Shown: piece after piece, positions 17,425 through 27,652 of the stretch
Layout of the letters: every line of letters begins with the position of its first letter
How positions within the stretch are numbered: position 1 is the stretch's first letter
NCBI RefSeq assembly: GCF_946892675.1
Contig: NZ_CAMPOV010000002.1
Span: forward strand, 186,001 to 250,000
Length of the DNA stretch: 64,000 nt
Direction: 5' to 3'
Source: Arthrobacter sp. Marseille-P9274
Lineage (GTDB): Bacteria > Actinomycetota > Actinomycetes > Actinomycetales > Micrococcaceae
Made by a program: the position numbers and the translations under genes
Notes under the pieces: generated by a model
Told to the model about the DNA's origin: nothing
The model's input: only the letters and a program-made list of their open reading frames with translations
Database searches by the model: none

Positions 17425-18518
17425 CGGCCCTCCGCCGCCGCCTGCAGCCGCTCCGGGGTGACGGATCCGGCGAACACACGGCCGTCGTCGGTCAGCAGGA
17501 CGTTCACCAGCGCGGTGGACAGCAGCCGCCCGCCGTCGACTTTCCGCAGGGCTTGGGCCATGGCGGGCGAATCCGCCCATCCCTCCGGCAAGCTCGTTGC
17601 AGAAAGTTCGACGACGGTGTCCCAGCCGTCTCCGGTCTTCGTCGCCTTGCCATCCGGGTGCTGCGCGTCCGCGCGGTAGTCCCGGGAGTTCCGGTCGCCG
17701 TGCCTCGCGGCTTGGTCCGGCACGACGTGTTCGGTGACGCTGGCGCCGGCCGGCGGCGTGAAGTCGAAGATCCCCTCGTCCGGGGCGCCGAGGCTCAGCT
17801 TCGTGTAGGCCAGCGCGAACGCCGGCTCCTGCTGCCCGCGCGCCTGCACGTCCACGCTGAGCGGCAGGCCGGTTTCGGAGTCCACGGCGATCGCGACGGA
17901 ATCGACCAGCGTGTCGGCGCTCTCGGGATCCAGCAGCAGCTGGTAGGCGTCCCGCCCGGCGACGCGGACATCCTCGCCCACGGTCACCAAGGTGCTCGGC
18001 TCAACCGCTTCGAGGAAACGGCTGGCCAGCCTCTCCGGCGTGTACCCGGCGTCGTCCTTGGACTTGTCCGGCGCGGATTCCTTGGCCGCGCGGTCCGGCA
18101 GCAGCGCGTGGACCGCCTCATTCTGCCGGGAGCTGTAGAACCAGACGTCCCGGCCGTTGCGGACCACGTCCCGCTCGGCCAGCCGGTCCAGCACCTGCAT
18201 GCGGGCCTTGTCATGTCCGTCGAGGTAGACGCGGGCGCTGTGCGAGCCGGTCAGCAGGTCCAGCGTGGCGGCCGCGGAGGGCCCGGAATCCGTTCCCTGG
18301 GTCTCGGGCAGCTGCGGCAGGCCCAGCTGCGAGGTCTGCTCCACCGTGCCGGACAGCTGGCGGACGTCGGTACCGGCGGCCAGGGCCAGCACCTCTTGGG
18401 GTGTCTTGTCCGGCAGGTCGGTCGCAGCCCCCGCCTGGACGGTGCCGACGACGACACCGCCTGCGATCACGGCGGGAACCACCGCAGCGGGCAGCCAGCG
18501 CTTTGATGAACGTGCCAT
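17421..18518 (-). CDS. LolA-like secreted protein
   Basis: 365 residues with a single N-terminal hydrophobic segment (WLPAAVVPAVIAGGVVVG) that acts as signal anchor or signal peptide; there is no lipobox Cys. The rest is a LolA/LppX-like half-barrel of the kind found in actinobacterial DUF2092 or sigma-E regulator-like proteins: DVWFYSSRQNEAVH, GRDAYQLLLDPES and FDFTPPAGASVTEH, the last typical of its end. It heads the operon with the ABC-2 ATPase and permease and probably works outside the membrane with that exporter, possibly on lipids. This role is inferred from context. Confidence 0.75.
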   Translation of the reverse strand: MARSSKRWLPAAVVPAVIAGGVVVGTVQAGAATDLPDKTPQEVLALAAGTDVRQLSGTVEQTSQLGLPQLPETQGTDSGPSAAATLDLLTGSHSARVYLDGHDKARMQVLDRLAERDVVRNGRDVWFYSSRQNEAVHALLPDRAAKESAPDKSKDDAGYTPERLASRFLEAVEPSTLVTVGEDVRVAGRDAYQLLLDPESADTLVDSVAIAVDSETGLPLSVDVQARGQQEPAFALAYTKLSLGAPDEGIFDFTPPAGASVTEHVVPDQAARHGDRNSRDYRADAQHPDGKATKTGDGWDTVVELSATSLPEGWADSPAMAQALRKVDGGRLLSTALVNVLLTDDGRVFAGSVTPERLQAAAEGR

Positions 18519-18604
18519 GGCGATCGACCTTTCGACCTTACAAGCCTTCTTCCAGCCTACGCCGGATCGGCCGCGGGCTCACCTATTGATTCGATGGCCG
18601 GCGT

Positions 18605-18686
18605 ACCTGTTGTCAGGCCGGTTGCCCACCTCCGGTCATGCCTCATGCTTGCCTGTTTTCACAGCCGCAGGTGCACCTGTTGTCAG
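18605..18686. repeat. Direct repeat upstream of the acyl-CoA dehydrogenase
   Basis: The 12-mer ACCTGTTGTCAG occurs at 18605-18616 and again at 18675-18686, 70 bases apart in the same orientation, in the 258 bp spacer between two divergent genes. It could be a paired regulator site. No other structure is visible there. Confidence 0.5.
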
Positions 18687-18777
18687 TGCTGCGGGGGCGT
18701 GCTGTAGTGGTGTGAAGCAGACATTTCCGGTTTCCGCGGCCGCTCGGCCGCCGGCCGGGTCATGCAAGGGGGCGTAG

Positions 18778-19920
18778 ATGGGCGCAACACGGCTGCTGCC
18801 GTCGGAGGAGGCGCAGGACCTCGTGGAACTGGCCCGCGAGCTTTCCGGGAAGGAACTGGCGCCCCGGGCGGCCGCGGCCGAACGGGCCGGTGAATTCCCG
18901 CGGGAGGTCTACCGGACGCTGGGCCGGGCGGGCCTGCTGAGCCTTCCGTACGCAGAGGAATACGGAGGCGGCGGGCAGCCGGCCGAGGTCTACCTGCAGG
19001 TGTTCGAGGAGATCGCCGCGGCCTGGGCGAGCGTCGGCGTGGGCGCGAGCGTGCACGCGCTGTGCTGCTTCCCGCTCGCGACCTTCGGCACCGAAGTGCA
19101 GCGCAAGACGTGGCTGGCCGACATGCTGTCCGGCGAGACGCTGGGCGCCTACTGTCTGTCCGAGGCGCACGCCGGCTCCGATCCCTCGGCGCTTCGCACC
19201 CGGGCGGTGCGGCGCGGCGACGGCTACGTCATCAGCGGGGCGAAGGCATGGACGACGCACGGCGGCGCCGCGGACTTCTACGTCGTTTTCGCCCGCACGT
19301 CCGACGATCCGCGCCATGGTATCTCCTGTTTCCTGGTGCCCGGCGGCGCGGAGGGCCTGAGCGCGGCGCCGCCGGAGCACAAGATGGGCCTCACCGGATC
19401 CGTCACGGCCACCATGAATTTCGACGGCGTTTACGTGCCGTCCGAGCGACTCATCGGGCGGGAGGGGCAGGGCCTGGCGATCGCCTTCGCCGCTCTGGAC
19501 TCCGGCCGGCTCGGCATCGCGGCCGTGGCCACCGGCTTGGCCCAGGCCGCCCTGGACCTGGCCGTCTCCTACGCGAAGGAGCGCGAGGTGTTCGGCAAGC
19601 CGCTGATCGACCATGAGGGCCTGGCCTTCCTGTTGGCGGACATGGCCGTCGGGGTGGAGACGGCGCGGGCCATGTACCTGTCGGCGGCCCGCCTGAGGGA
19701 CGCCGGCCGCAGGTACAGCCGGGAGGCGTCGATCGCCAAACTCGTGGCCACGGACAACGCCATGGCGGTCACCACCAACGCCGTGCAGGTCCTCGGCGGC
19801 GCCGGCTATACCCAGGATTTCCCAGCCGAGCGGTACATGCGCGAGGCCAAGGTCATGCAGATCTTCGAGGGCACTAACCAGATCCAGCGCCTGGTGATCT
19901 CGCGGCAGCTCGGCCGCTGA
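18778..19920 (+). CDS. Acyl-CoA dehydrogenase
   Basis: 380 residues, the normal length of a short/medium-chain acyl-CoA dehydrogenase. YCLSEAHAGSDPSA and the FAD-binding SGAKAWTTHGG are in the middle domain. QVLGGAGYTQDFPAERYMREAK and IFEGTNQIQR are at the end; the Glu of EGTNQ is in the position of the catalytic base. AAGGGGG before the ATG serves as ribosome site. It is monocistronic, away from other beta-oxidation genes in this part of the window, and would pass electrons to ETF. Confidence 0.92.
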   Translation: MGATRLLPSEEAQDLVELARELSGKELAPRAAAAERAGEFPREVYRTLGRAGLLSLPYAEEYGGGGQPAEVYLQVFEEIAAAWASVGVGASVHALCCFPLATFGTEVQRKTWLADMLSGETLGAYCLSEAHAGSDPSALRTRAVRRGDGYVISGAKAWTTHGGAADFYVVFARTSDDPRHGISCFLVPGGAEGLSAAPPEHKMGLTGSVTATMNFDGVYVPSERLIGREGQGLAIAFAALDSGRLGIAAVATGLAQAALDLAVSYAKEREVFGKPLIDHEGLAFLLADMAVGVETARAMYLSAARLRDAGRRYSREASIAKLVATDNAMAVTTNAVQVLGGAGYTQDFPAERYMREAKVMQIFEGTNQIQRLVISRQLGR

Positions 19921-20010
19921 TTCGCCCCGTCATATCGGTCGCCGATGACCTTCCGTGCCAAAACAGCATAGGCTGGGAGAAAGAACGTCCGCTCTGATCC
20001 AGGGGGTTTG

Positions 20011-20649
20011 ATGGCACGGCGTATGGCTGAAGAACAATACCGGGCACAGCAATGGGAACGGCGGTTCGATTCCAATATCAAGGCCGTCAACCTCCTCTGC
20101 GACGAGCTGAGCCAGGAAGCCGGGGAGCGGCCCGTCCCGTATGTGGACCCGATGCACGACCTGGACGAGTGCCGCATCGTCAGCCTGTCGTCGACCCCGG
20201 GAGCGGGCGTCGAATCGGGCTTCATCTCCTGCGAGAACGACGATGACAGCGCCGCCCGCCTCGCGGCCGTGTACGAAGAGGTCGGCCTCGAACCCCGCTT
20301 CGTGATGCCGTGGAACGTCTACCCCTGGTATGTCGCCGACAAGCAGGACGCCAAGCTCACGAAGGCGCAGATCACCGAGGGCCTACAGCCCTTCCGGCGG
20401 TTCCTGAAGACGGTCGAACGTGCTTCCGCCGTCGTGGCGCACGGCGCCGAAGCCCATAAGCTCGCCGGCATGCTGGACCGGACGGCGGACCGGCATCTCT
20501 TCGCCCGCGGGTTCAAGATCTACCGCGTCAGGTCCGCCGGGGGCCGTGCGTTCATCGGCAGCCCTGAGCAGCAGCAGGCGTGGCTGCTGGAGATGCGGGA
20601 CGCTTACTGGGATGCCATGGGCCGGGCGGGAATTCGTCCCGCCCGCTAA
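20011..20649 (+). CDS. Uracil-DNA glycosylase-fold protein
   Basis: 212 residues from the ATG at 20011 with AGGGGG seven bases before; a TTG just upstream is less likely. The order of motifs recalls the UDG superfamily: LSSTPGAGVESGFIS where family enzymes have the water-activating loop, then PWNVYPWYV, then AVVAHGAEAHKLAG in place of the minor-groove loop. Many such actinobacterial proteins have not been shown to be glycosylases. The key Asp/Asn of canonical enzymes is not obvious, so activity is uncertain. Confidence 0.6.
   Translation: MARRMAEEQYRAQQWERRFDSNIKAVNLLCDELSQEAGERPVPYVDPMHDLDECRIVSLSSTPGAGVESGFISCENDDDSAARLAAVYEEVGLEPRFVMPWNVYPWYVADKQDAKLTKAQITEGLQPFRRFLKTVERASAVVAHGAEAHKLAGMLDRTADRHLFARGFKIYRVRSAGGRAFIGSPEQQQAWLLEMRDAYWDAMGRAGIRPAR
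20624..20644 (+). terminator. Hairpin overlapping the 3' end of the UDG-like gene
   Basis: GGGCGGGA (20624-20631) pairs perfectly with TCCCGCCC (20637-20644) around a 5-base loop. The stem lies in the last codons before the stop. Confidence 0.5.
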
Positions 20650-20696
20650 CGGAAGCGCAGGCCCGCCAAGGGCAGCCCAAGCCAGCTAACCGGCGC

Positions 20697-20969
20697 TCAG
20701 GCAGCGCCCTTCAGGGCGCTCGGCGCCTCGTCGAGGGCCAGCAGCCGCCGGGCCTCGTTCAGGGCGGGCTGCGAGTCCTTCTTGCCGAGCTGGGCAAGGG
20801 TCAGCAGATTGGCGATGCGCTGTTCGCGCCGCATTCCCGAGACTTCGTCGGCGAATTCGATCATGGCGATGACACGTGCGTGGGCACGGCGCCCGCGGGC
20901 CTCCGTGCTGGCATCGTCGGCGTCGATATCCCCCAAGATAGCGATCGCCTCATGCAGGCGTGCATTCAT
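20697..20969 (-). CDS. Small helical hypothetical protein
   Basis: 90 residues from the ATG at 20969, which has GGAGG ten bases upstream; the frame opens earlier without such a site. The sequence is helical and charged (MNARLHEAIAILGDID, RVIAMIEFADEV, LNEARRLLALDE) with no known motif. It is convergent with the UDG-like gene. Confidence 0.6.
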   Translation of the reverse strand: MNARLHEAIAILGDIDADDASTEARGRRAHARVIAMIEFADEVSGMRREQRIANLLTLAQLGKKDSQPALNEARRLLALDEAPSALKGAA

Positions 20970-21216
20970 TGTTGTGTTCCTCCAACACCCCATCGGTGGA
21001 AGCATTTGTTCAGACAACTGCTTTTATTGCTCCACCGAACCATATGCGACTTCCGTCACGTTGGGAACAGGTCGGCGGAAATCAACCGGAAAACTACCGG
21101 TTCTTTCCTTCTGTTGCGCCCGGTTGCCCCGCATGACGGCACCGCCGCGGCCTCCCGGCGAGCGGGCGGCCCCGGGTCCGCGCGCAGTCTTGGCCTGCGG
21201 CGGCAACTGTGCAACC

Positions 21217-21236
21217 TTGGAAGATGAACGTTCCAA
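21217..21236. promoter_or_regulatory. Inverted repeat before chaB-like gene
   Basis: TTGGAA-N8-TTCCAA lies 28 bases upstream of the chaB-like start, in a 295 bp spacer, and may be an operator. The regulator is unknown. Confidence 0.4.
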
Positions 21237-21264
21237 CCGCACAGTGTGAAAGGACGTGGTCCGG

Positions 21265-21681
21265 ATGCCGAAGACGGACAAGAGCGGCAAGCCGAAGAAA
21301 AGCGAACTGCCGAGCACGCTGAAGAAGTCCGGCAAGAAGGCCCAGGAGACGTTTGCCAAGGCCCACGATTCCGCCGCCAAGACCTACGGCGACGAGGAGC
21401 GCGCCCACCGGGTCGGCTACAGCGCGCTGAAGCACACACATGAGAAGGTCGGCGACCATTGGGAGCCCAAGGACCACCCCGGCCCCTCGGACCAGCAGGC
21501 CAAAGGCGGCAAGGACACCGCGCGTCCCACCAAGGGCGGCGTCGACGCGAACGCCTCCAAGGAGCACCTCTACGACCTGGCCAAGAAGCTGGACGTGCCC
21601 GGCCGGTCCAAGATGAACAAGACGGAACTGGTGGACGCCGTCAAGAAGGCGAACGACCGGGAAACCCGCAAGTCGCGCTGA
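21265..21681 (+). CDS. ChaB domain protein with C-terminal Rho N-like domain
   Basis: 138 residues from the ATG at 21265; AAAGGA is ten bases upstream. The N-terminal part (ELPSTLKKSGKKAQETFAKAHDSA, then GDEERAHRVGYSALKH) is a ChaB domain. The last 40 residues (SKEHLYDLAKKLDVPGRSKMN, KTELVDAVKKAN) match the short Rho_N/SAP-like nucleic-acid-binding fold. The middle is Lys/Gly/Pro-rich and probably disordered. In actinobacteria such proteins are stress-associated and may bind DNA or RNA. It stands alone, 125 bp before the protease gene. Confidence 0.85.
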   Translation: MPKTDKSGKPKKSELPSTLKKSGKKAQETFAKAHDSAAKTYGDEERAHRVGYSALKHTHEKVGDHWEPKDHPGPSDQQAKGGKDTARPTKGGVDANASKEHLYDLAKKLDVPGRSKMNKTELVDAVKKANDRETRKSR

Positions 21682-21805
21682 CCCGACGGCCGCCGTCGTC
21701 CGGTGCCGCAGGGCGGCCGGAAGTTCACTGAAGGCGTAGCGCCGGCGGGGATCAAACCCGCAGACTCTGCTGTTCCATTGAGAACAAGCAGTGCCGGAGG
21801 TGCCC

Positions 21806-22789
21806 GTGAACGCGATCCCAGAACCACGGATTGAGCCGTCCCGCGATGCCGTCGATCCGCTGGATTCGTACTCCGAATCGGTGGTCCGGATCGCGGAGAC
21901 CGTGACGCCGCACGTCGCGGCCGTGCAGATGGAAGCACGACGCCGGGACAAGACTTTCCCGACCGGCGCGGGCTCTGCTGTGGTCTTCACGGAGGACGGT
22001 TATCTGCTCACCAACGCGCATGTGGTGGTGAACGCCGACGGCGGGCACGCGGCCTTCGCCGACGGAACCCGGACCGAGGTCGACGTGATCGGCGCGGATC
22101 CGCTGTCCGATCTGGCCGTGCTGCGCGGGCGGCTCACCGTGCCGCAGCCGGTCGAGCTGGGCGACGCCGGGCGGCTGCGGGTCGGACAGCTGGTGGTCGC
22201 GGTGGGCAATCCGCTGGGCCTGGCCGGCTCCGTGACCGCGGGCGTGGTCAGCGCGCTTGGCCGCTCCATTCCGGTGGCCGCCGGCCGGAACCGGCGCGTG
22301 ATCGAGGACGTGATCCAGACGGACGCCGCGCTGAATCCGGGCAGCTCGGGCGGCGCGCTGGCCGACACGGCCGGGCGGGTGGTCGGCATCAACACCGCCG
22401 TCGCCGGAATCGGGCTGGGCCTGGCCGTGCCGATCAACAGCACCACCCGGCGCATCATCTCCGCCCTGCTGGTCGACGGGCGCGTGCGCCGCGCCTACCT
22501 TGGCCTGGTCAGCATGCCCGTTCCGCTGTCCGCGCGGGATGGCCTCAGGACCGGCGAGCGGCAGGGGCTCCGCGTGGTCGAAGTGCTGCCGGGCTCTCCC
22601 GCCGAACGTGCCGGGCTGCGCGCCGGCGACCTGGTGGTCCGGGCGGGCGGCCAGCCGCTGGCGAATGCGCAGAGCCTGCAGCGCCTGCTCTTCGCCGACG
22701 CGATCGGCGCCGAGTTCCCGCTGGACGTGCTGCGCGACGGCGGCCTTCGCGAGCTCATCGCCGTGCCGCAGGAGATGTCCGCGGGCTAG
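21806..22789 (+). CDS. HtrA/DegP-like serine protease with PDZ domain, no membrane anchor
   Basis: 327 residues from the GTG at 21806, five bases after GGAGG; GTG 21791 is possible. The trypsin-like triad is complete: His in LLTNAHVVVN, Asp in DPLSDLAVL and Ser in NPGSSGGAL. A PDZ domain fills the last 90 residues (VLPGSPAERAGLRAGDLVV). Unlike typical actinobacterial HtrA proteins it shows no signal peptide or transmembrane helix, so it may act in the cytoplasm. It is convergent with the DUF2637 gene, only six bases away. Confidence 0.88.
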   Translation: MNAIPEPRIEPSRDAVDPLDSYSESVVRIAETVTPHVAAVQMEARRRDKTFPTGAGSAVVFTEDGYLLTNAHVVVNADGGHAAFADGTRTEVDVIGADPLSDLAVLRGRLTVPQPVELGDAGRLRVGQLVVAVGNPLGLAGSVTAGVVSALGRSIPVAAGRNRRVIEDVIQTDAALNPGSSGGALADTAGRVVGINTAVAGIGLGLAVPINSTTRRIISALLVDGRVRRAYLGLVSMPVPLSARDGLRTGERQGLRVVEVLPGSPAERAGLRAGDLVVRAGGQPLANAQSLQRLLFADAIGAEFPLDVLRDGGLRELIAVPQEMSAG

Positions 22790-22795
22790 GCGCCA

Positions 22796-23566
22796 TTAGG
22801 CCCGCGCATCCTCCCGCGCCGATTCCTGCTCCAGCCCGGCCGGAGCCAGCGCCTGGACCGTCTCGTCGTAGAGCGGCGCCGCGCCGTCCGACGGCAGGGG
22901 CCGCCCGGCATCCTCGCCCGTCCCGGCGGCAGGCCGGGCCTGAGGCTTGCGGGCCGGCGCGGGCGGCATGGCCGGCTCCAGGTCCGGCGCCGCCCCGTAT
23001 GCTGCGTCCGCCAGGCGCGCCTCGTCCACCTCGGCAAGCTGCCAGTCCTCTTCATACTCGTGCGCGTAGTAGCCGCTCGCAGCCAGCTCTGCCTCCGCGA
23101 GCGCCTGCTCCTCCGCACGCAGCTGGGCCACCTCGGCCTGTTTCTGGTACATGTGCACGGTCAGGTGGGTGATGGCAAGCAGCACCACGGGAGGCATTGC
23201 CGCCACCAGCGCGGACACCAGCGGCGGAATGTCCGTGGCCAGCCTGTCGACCGTCAGGATCGCATGCACCGAGTTCGCCGCCGTCGAGACGATCGCCCCG
23301 AAGAACAGCAACGCCCACGGATAGATCATCGCCCGGCGGTCGTGGCCGTTGAGCGCGACGATGGCCACGGTCGCCGCCACGATCATGCCGTCCACGATGA
23401 TCGGCCAGATCCACGCCAGGTGCGCCTCGATGCCCGACCGCTGCGCCAGATCCGTCAGCGCCGCGAAGGACAGCACGAAAGCGCCGATGGCGATGACCAC
23501 CGTGGCGCCGACGGCGGTCCACAGCACCGCCTTGTGAGGTTCGTTCGGAATCTTTCCGCTGCTCAT
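22796..23566 (-). CDS. DUF2637 membrane protein
   Basis: 256 residues. Four hydrophobic helices lie in the first 140 residues (VLWTAVGATVVIAIGAFVLS, LAWIWPIIVDGMIVAATVAI, WALLFFGAIVSTAANSVHA and PPVVLLAITHLTVHM). A charged coiled stretch and a Pro/Ala-rich tail follow. WIWPIIVDG and SVHA are hallmarks of DUF2637, a family often linked to actinobacterial plasmid or conjugative functions (SpdA-like). Nothing conjugative is nearby. Confidence 0.8.
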   Translation of the reverse strand: MSSGKIPNEPHKAVLWTAVGATVVIAIGAFVLSFAALTDLAQRSGIEAHLAWIWPIIVDGMIVAATVAIVALNGHDRRAMIYPWALLFFGAIVSTAANSVHAILTVDRLATDIPPLVSALVAAMPPVVLLAITHLTVHMYQKQAEVAQLRAEEQALAEAELAASGYYAHEYEEDWQLAEVDEARLADAAYGAAPDLEPAMPPAPARKPQARPAAGTGEDAGRPLPSDGAAPLYDETVQALAPAGLEQESAREDARA

Positions 23567-23779
23567 CGAAGTCCATGCCTAGCTGTTTGTCCGGCGGCGC
23601 TCCGGCCGCAGGCGGTGATTACGCCCCCAAGAAGAATACCGAGCCATGCATCCTTTCATCCGCCGGTCATGTCGATGAGCCCGATTCCTGGCGGAGCACC
23701 AGAGCCTGGATACGCCGTCATCCCGGGCAGCCGCGGCCGCTGGCCCTGCCCCGCCGTCATTTCTTCCACGTTTCATCTT

Positions 23780-23813
23780 CATATGCTAATAATGATCATA
23801 GATAGTTGTTGTG
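23780..23813 (+). promoter_or_regulatory. AT-rich promoter/operator patch upstream of cofD
   Basis: An AT-rich island (CATATGCTAATAATGATCAT, continuing AGATAG) sits 30-65 bases before the cofD start in otherwise GC-rich DNA. It contains an ATGAT core like the patches before the catabolic genes (34031-50418). The remaining 210 bases of this spacer hold nothing recognisable. Confidence 0.5.
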
Positions 23814-23844
23814 ATTCAGAGCACAAGAAGGAGGGGGCTCGGCG

Positions 23845-24912
23845 GTGGAAAAAATAACCGTCTTGTCCGGCGGAGTCGGAGGCGCGCGTTTCGTGCAAGG
23901 ACTACTGGCGCATTTGGCAGGAGCATATCCTTCCGACGCCGGTCAGGAATCCGCGGTGGACGTAACTGTTATCGCCAACACCGGTGACGACATGTGGCTA
24001 AACGGACTCCGGGTGTGTCCGGACCTTGACACCCTTATGTACACTCTGGGCGGCGGAATCGACGAGAGCCAGGGCTGGGGCCGGACGGATGACAGCCGGC
24101 GGACGGCTCGCGAGATTGCCGCCTACGGGCGGGGCTGGGACTGGTTTACGCTTGGCGACCTTGACCTCGGAACCCATATTGTCCGCTCCGAACTCCTGCG
24201 GGAGGGCGCGACGTTGAGCGAAGCGACCGAATTCTTGTGTCGGCGCTGGCAGCCCGGCGTGAACCTTCTGCCCATGAGCGACGAGCCGGTGGAGACCCAC
24301 GTTCGGCTGGCCGAGACGGTGGACGGGCATCTGGAAGGAGACCTTATCCATTTCGAGGAATGGTGGGTCAGGTACCGGGCAGGCGTCCCCGCGGCCGGAT
24401 TCGTCCAAGTGGGGCTGGAGTCGGCCACCGCGGCACCGGACGTTGTCGACGCGATCCTGGACGCCGACGTCGTGCTGGTCCCGCCATCCAACCCGGTGGT
24501 ATCCGTGGGCACCATACTGGCCGTGCCTGGCATCCGCGAAGCCATATGCAATACAAGCGCTCCGGTTGTGGGCGTCTCCCCCATCATCGGCGGCTCCGCG
24601 GTACGCGGCATGGCGGACCAGTGTCTGGCAGTCATCGGGGTGACGTCCAGCGCGGCCGCTGTCGGACTGCATTACGGCGCCAGAAGCGCCGGCGGACTGC
24701 TGGACGGCTGGCTAGTGGATACGGCAGACGAAGCTGCCCTTGCACCGCTCAGGGATGCCGGGATCCACTCGGTCGCTACGCCGCTCTGGATGACCGATAC
24801 TCCGCTGACGGCCGCCATCGTCTCTGAAGCCCTCGCTCTGGCCGAGCAATCGGGCGCGCAGCATAAAAGTCCCGCCCACCGGCCTCGCCTTGCCAGCCCC
24901 GCAATTATCTGA
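23845..24912 (+). CDS. cofD: 2-phospho-L-lactate (or phosphoenolpyruvate) transferase, CofD/FbiA
   Basis: 355 residues from a GTG start with AAGGAGG upstream. It transfers the phospho-lactyl or phospho-enolpyruvyl group from its GDP/GPP-activated form to Fo, giving F420-0 or dehydro-F420-0. The N-terminal GGVGGARF loop (residues 9-16), [16 protein letters not shown], the YTLGGGID motif and [12 protein letters not shown] are all diagnostic. It opens the F420 operon; fbiC follows after 25 bp. Which three-carbon donor is used cannot be told from this gene alone. Confidence 0.95.
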   Translation: MEKITVLSGGVGGARFVQGLLAHLAGAYPSDAGQESAVDVTVIANTGDDMWLNGLRVCPDLDTLMYTLGGGIDESQGWGRTDDSRRTAREIAAYGRGWDWFTLGDLDLGTHIVRSELLREGATLSEATEFLCRRWQPGVNLLPMSDEPVETHVRLAETVDGHLEGDLIHFEEWWVRYRAGVPAAGFVQVGLESATAAPDVVDAILDADVVLVPPSNPVVSVGTILAVPGIREAICNTSAPVVGVSPIIGGSAVRGMADQCLAVIGVTSSAAAVGLHYGARSAGGLLDGWLVDTADEAALAPLRDAGIHSVATPLWMTDTPLTAAIVSEALALAEQSGAQHKSPAHRPRLASPAII

Positions 24913-24937
24913 AAACCAGACCGCAGGAGTCGCGACA

Positions 24938-27652
24938 ATGAACGAGAATAAGCCTTTTGTTCCCTCTGAAAGCGCCATTCGGCGTTCGCTGCGGCGCGCC
25001 GAGGACGGCGTGACGCTGAACGCGATCGAGGCGGAGACGTTGCTGCATGCCCGGGGTGAAAATCTGGAACGGCTGCTCACAGCGGCGTCGCGGGTGCGTG
25101 ATGCGGGACTTGAAAAGGCTAAACGGCCCGGGGTAATCACCTACTCGAAAAAGGTCTTTATCCCGGTAACGCATCTTTGCCGGGACCGTTGTCATTACTG
25201 CACGTTTGCCCAGACGCCCGGGCAGCTGGCCAAGGCGGGCAAGTCCCTGTTCCTGTCCCCGGATGAGATTCTGGACGTCGCGCGCCAGGGCGCCGCCTTG
25301 GGGTGCAAGGAGGCACTGTTCACTCTCGGGGACCGTCCGGAAGATCGTTGGCCGGCTGCGCGGGAGTGGTTGGACGCCCACGGTTACGACTCCACTCTGG
25401 ACTACGTTCGGGCCATGGCGATCCGTGTTTTAGAGGAGACGGGGCTGCTGCCGCACCTGAACCCCGGCGTGATGTCGTGGGAAGAGATCCAGCGGCTCAA
25501 GCCTGTCTCACCGTCAATGGGAATGATGCTTGAAACCACGGCTACAAGGCTCTGGTCGGAGAAGGGCGGGGCGCACTACGGCTCCCCCGACAAGGACCCG
25601 GCCCTGCGTCTGCGCGTACTGGAGGATGCAGGGCGTTCGAACGTGCCGTTCACCACTGGGGTGTTGCTGGGCATCGGTGAAACCTATGCAGAGCGGGTGG
25701 AGGCCGTCTTCGCCATTCGTGCCGCCGGCCGACGGCACGGCCATATCCAGGAAGTGATAGTGCAGAACTTCCGGGCCAAGGACGCCACCGCCATGATGGG
25801 TGCTGCGGACCTGGGGTTGGAGGAGTACGCGGCCGCCGTAGCCGTGACTCGGCTGGTGCTAGGACCCAAAGCACGGGTACAGGCACCGCCGAACCTCACG
25901 GACGCGGACGAGCTGTCCTTACTGGTCCGGGCAGGAATAGACGACTGGGGCGGCGTCAGCCCGCTGACCCCGGACCATGTGAACCCGGAGCGGCCCTGGC
26001 CGCATTTGGACGACTTGGCGAGACTGACCGCGGGCGCCGGATTCACTTTGCGAGAGCGGCTCACCGTTCACCCGTACTTCGTGCATTCCGGTGAACCATG
26101 GATCGATCCCCGTGTGCTGCCCCATGTGAAGGCGTTGGCCGCCCCGGACGGACTCGCGAACGAGGATGCGAGTCCGGTGGGCCGGCCGTGGCAGGAGCCG
26201 GACCCGGACTGGGCGGACGTTGGTACCGGGCGGGTGAACCTGCACACTGAAATCGACACCGAGGGGCGTACCGGCGACCGGCGCGGGGACTTCGACGCCG
26301 TGTACGGAGACTGGAATGCGTTGCGTGAGGAAGCAGTTGCCGCCCGGCGGCGTGCGCCCGGCAGCGGCGGCCACCAGGTACGGGCCGCACTCGCCCGCGC
26401 AGAGAACAATCCGGCTGGCCTGTCGGACGCCGACTATCTGGCGCTGCTCTCCGCCGAGGGCCCCGAGCTGGAGGCCCTCGCTGCCTTGGCCGACCAAGTC
26501 CGGGCCCAGACTGTGGGCAACGACGTGGGCTATGTAGTCAACCGCAACATCAACTTCACCAACGTCTGCTATACCGGCTGCCGGTTCTGCGCCTTTGCCC
26601 AGCGCCGCACCGACGCCGACGCCTTCACCCTGTCCATGCAGCAGGTCGGCGACCGCGTCGATGAAGCGTGGGCGATCGGCGCGACCGAGATCTGCATGCA
26701 GGGCGGCATCCACCCCGACCTGCCGGGTACCGCCTACTTTGACCTCGCCCGTGAGGTCAAGAAGCGCCAGCCGGACATCCACCTGCACGCATTCAGCCCC
26801 ATGGAAATCGTGAACGGGGCCGCCCGAACCGGGCTGTCTTACGAAGACTTTCTCACCGAGGCCAAGGCGGCAGGGCTGGACACAATTCCGGGCACCGCGG
26901 CGGAGATCCTCGACGACGATGTGCGCTGGATTCTTACCAAGGGCAAGCTGCCGGCGGCCGCTTGGATAGAAATTGTCTCCACCGCCCACCGGTTGGGCAT
27001 TCGGAGCAGTGCCACGATGATGTACGGGCACGTCGATAACCCGACCCACTGGGTGGATCATCTGCGCACGCTGTCCCGGATTCAGGACGAGACCGGCGGC
27101 TTCACCGAATTCGTGCTGCTGCCTTTCATCCACACCAACGCGCCGGTGTACTTGGCCGGTATTGCCCGGCCCGGGCCGACCCTGCAGGAGAACCGTGCCA
27201 TCCACGCCGTCGCCCGCCTGATGCTGCACGGGCGGATTGACCATATCCAGACCTCCTGGGTCAAGCTCGGCAATCGTGGCACCTCGCTGATGCTCCAGGG
27301 CGGCGCAGATGACCTCGGCGGCACCCTCATGGAGGAAACCATCAGCCGGATGGCAGGAGCCGACAACGGCTCTGAAAAGACAGTTACCGAACTTGAGCAG
27401 CTGATCCGGAGCATCGGCCGCACTTCCTGGCAGCGCACCACAGAATACGGCACACCGACGGCGGAACGTCTCGCGACGGCCCGCAAACACGCCGATACGG
27501 GCTTCGCCGCAACCGGCAAATCGCTGAAAGTCCTGCCGGAGGCCGCCGATGCAGGCCGCATGCCTGTCGGCACCGTCCCGGTCTCCCTCGGCATGCCCGG
27601 GCTTGGACAGCCGGAACAGGATCGTCTGGAAGGAGTGCTCTCATGCCGCTGA
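24938..27652 (+). CDS. fbiC: Fo synthase, fused CofG-CofH (FbiC)
   Basis: 904 residues from the ATG at 24938 with a GGAG site. It makes the deazaflavin chromophore Fo from tyrosine and the ribitylamino-pyrimidine of flavin synthesis. Two radical-SAM halves are fused: CofG-like first, with C-x3-C-x2-C at Cys81/85/88 (CRDRCHYC), and CofH-like second, at Cys544/548/551 (CYTGCRFC). Motifs such as [20 protein letters not shown] and MMYGHVDNP are intact. The fused form is typical of actinobacteria. Its last 10 bases overlap cofC. Confidence 0.96.
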   Translation: MNENKPFVPSESAIRRSLRRAEDGVTLNAIEAETLLHARGENLERLLTAASRVRDAGLEKAKRPGVITYSKKVFIPVTHLCRDRCHYCTFAQTPGQLAKAGKSLFLSPDEILDVARQGAALGCKEALFTLGDRPEDRWPAAREWLDAHGYDSTLDYVRAMAIRVLEETGLLPHLNPGVMSWEEIQRLKPVSPSMGMMLETTATRLWSEKGGAHYGSPDKDPALRLRVLEDAGRSNVPFTTGVLLGIGETYAERVEAVFAIRAAGRRHGHIQEVIVQNFRAKDATAMMGAADLGLEEYAAAVAVTRLVLGPKARVQAPPNLTDADELSLLVRAGIDDWGGVSPLTPDHVNPERPWPHLDDLARLTAGAGFTLRERLTVHPYFVHSGEPWIDPRVLPHVKALAAPDGLANEDASPVGRPWQEPDPDWADVGTGRVNLHTEIDTEGRTGDRRGDFDAVYGDWNALREEAVAARRRAPGSGGHQVRAALARAENNPAGLSDADYLALLSAEGPELEALAALADQVRAQTVGNDVGYVVNRNINFTNVCYTGCRFCAFAQRRTDADAFTLSMQQVGDRVDEAWAIGATEICMQGGIHPDLPGTAYFDLAREVKKRQPDIHLHAFSPMEIVNGAARTGLSYEDFLTEAKAAGLDTIPGTAAEILDDDVRWILTKGKLPAAAWIEIVSTAHRLGIRSSATMMYGHVDNPTHWVDHLRTLSRIQDETGGFTEFVLLPFIHTNAPVYLAGIARPGPTLQENRAIHAVARLMLHGRIDHIQTSWVKLGNRGTSLMLQGGADDLGGTLMEETISRMAGADNGSEKTVTELEQLIRSIGRTSWQRTTEYGTPTAERLATARKHADTGFAATGKSLKVLPEAADAGRMPVGTVPVSLGMPGLGQPEQDRLEGVLSCR

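Noticed and set aside
25919-27490. A 523-residue reverse frame inside fbiC
   Set aside because: It is antisense to both radical-SAM halves of FbiC and has no motif of its own.
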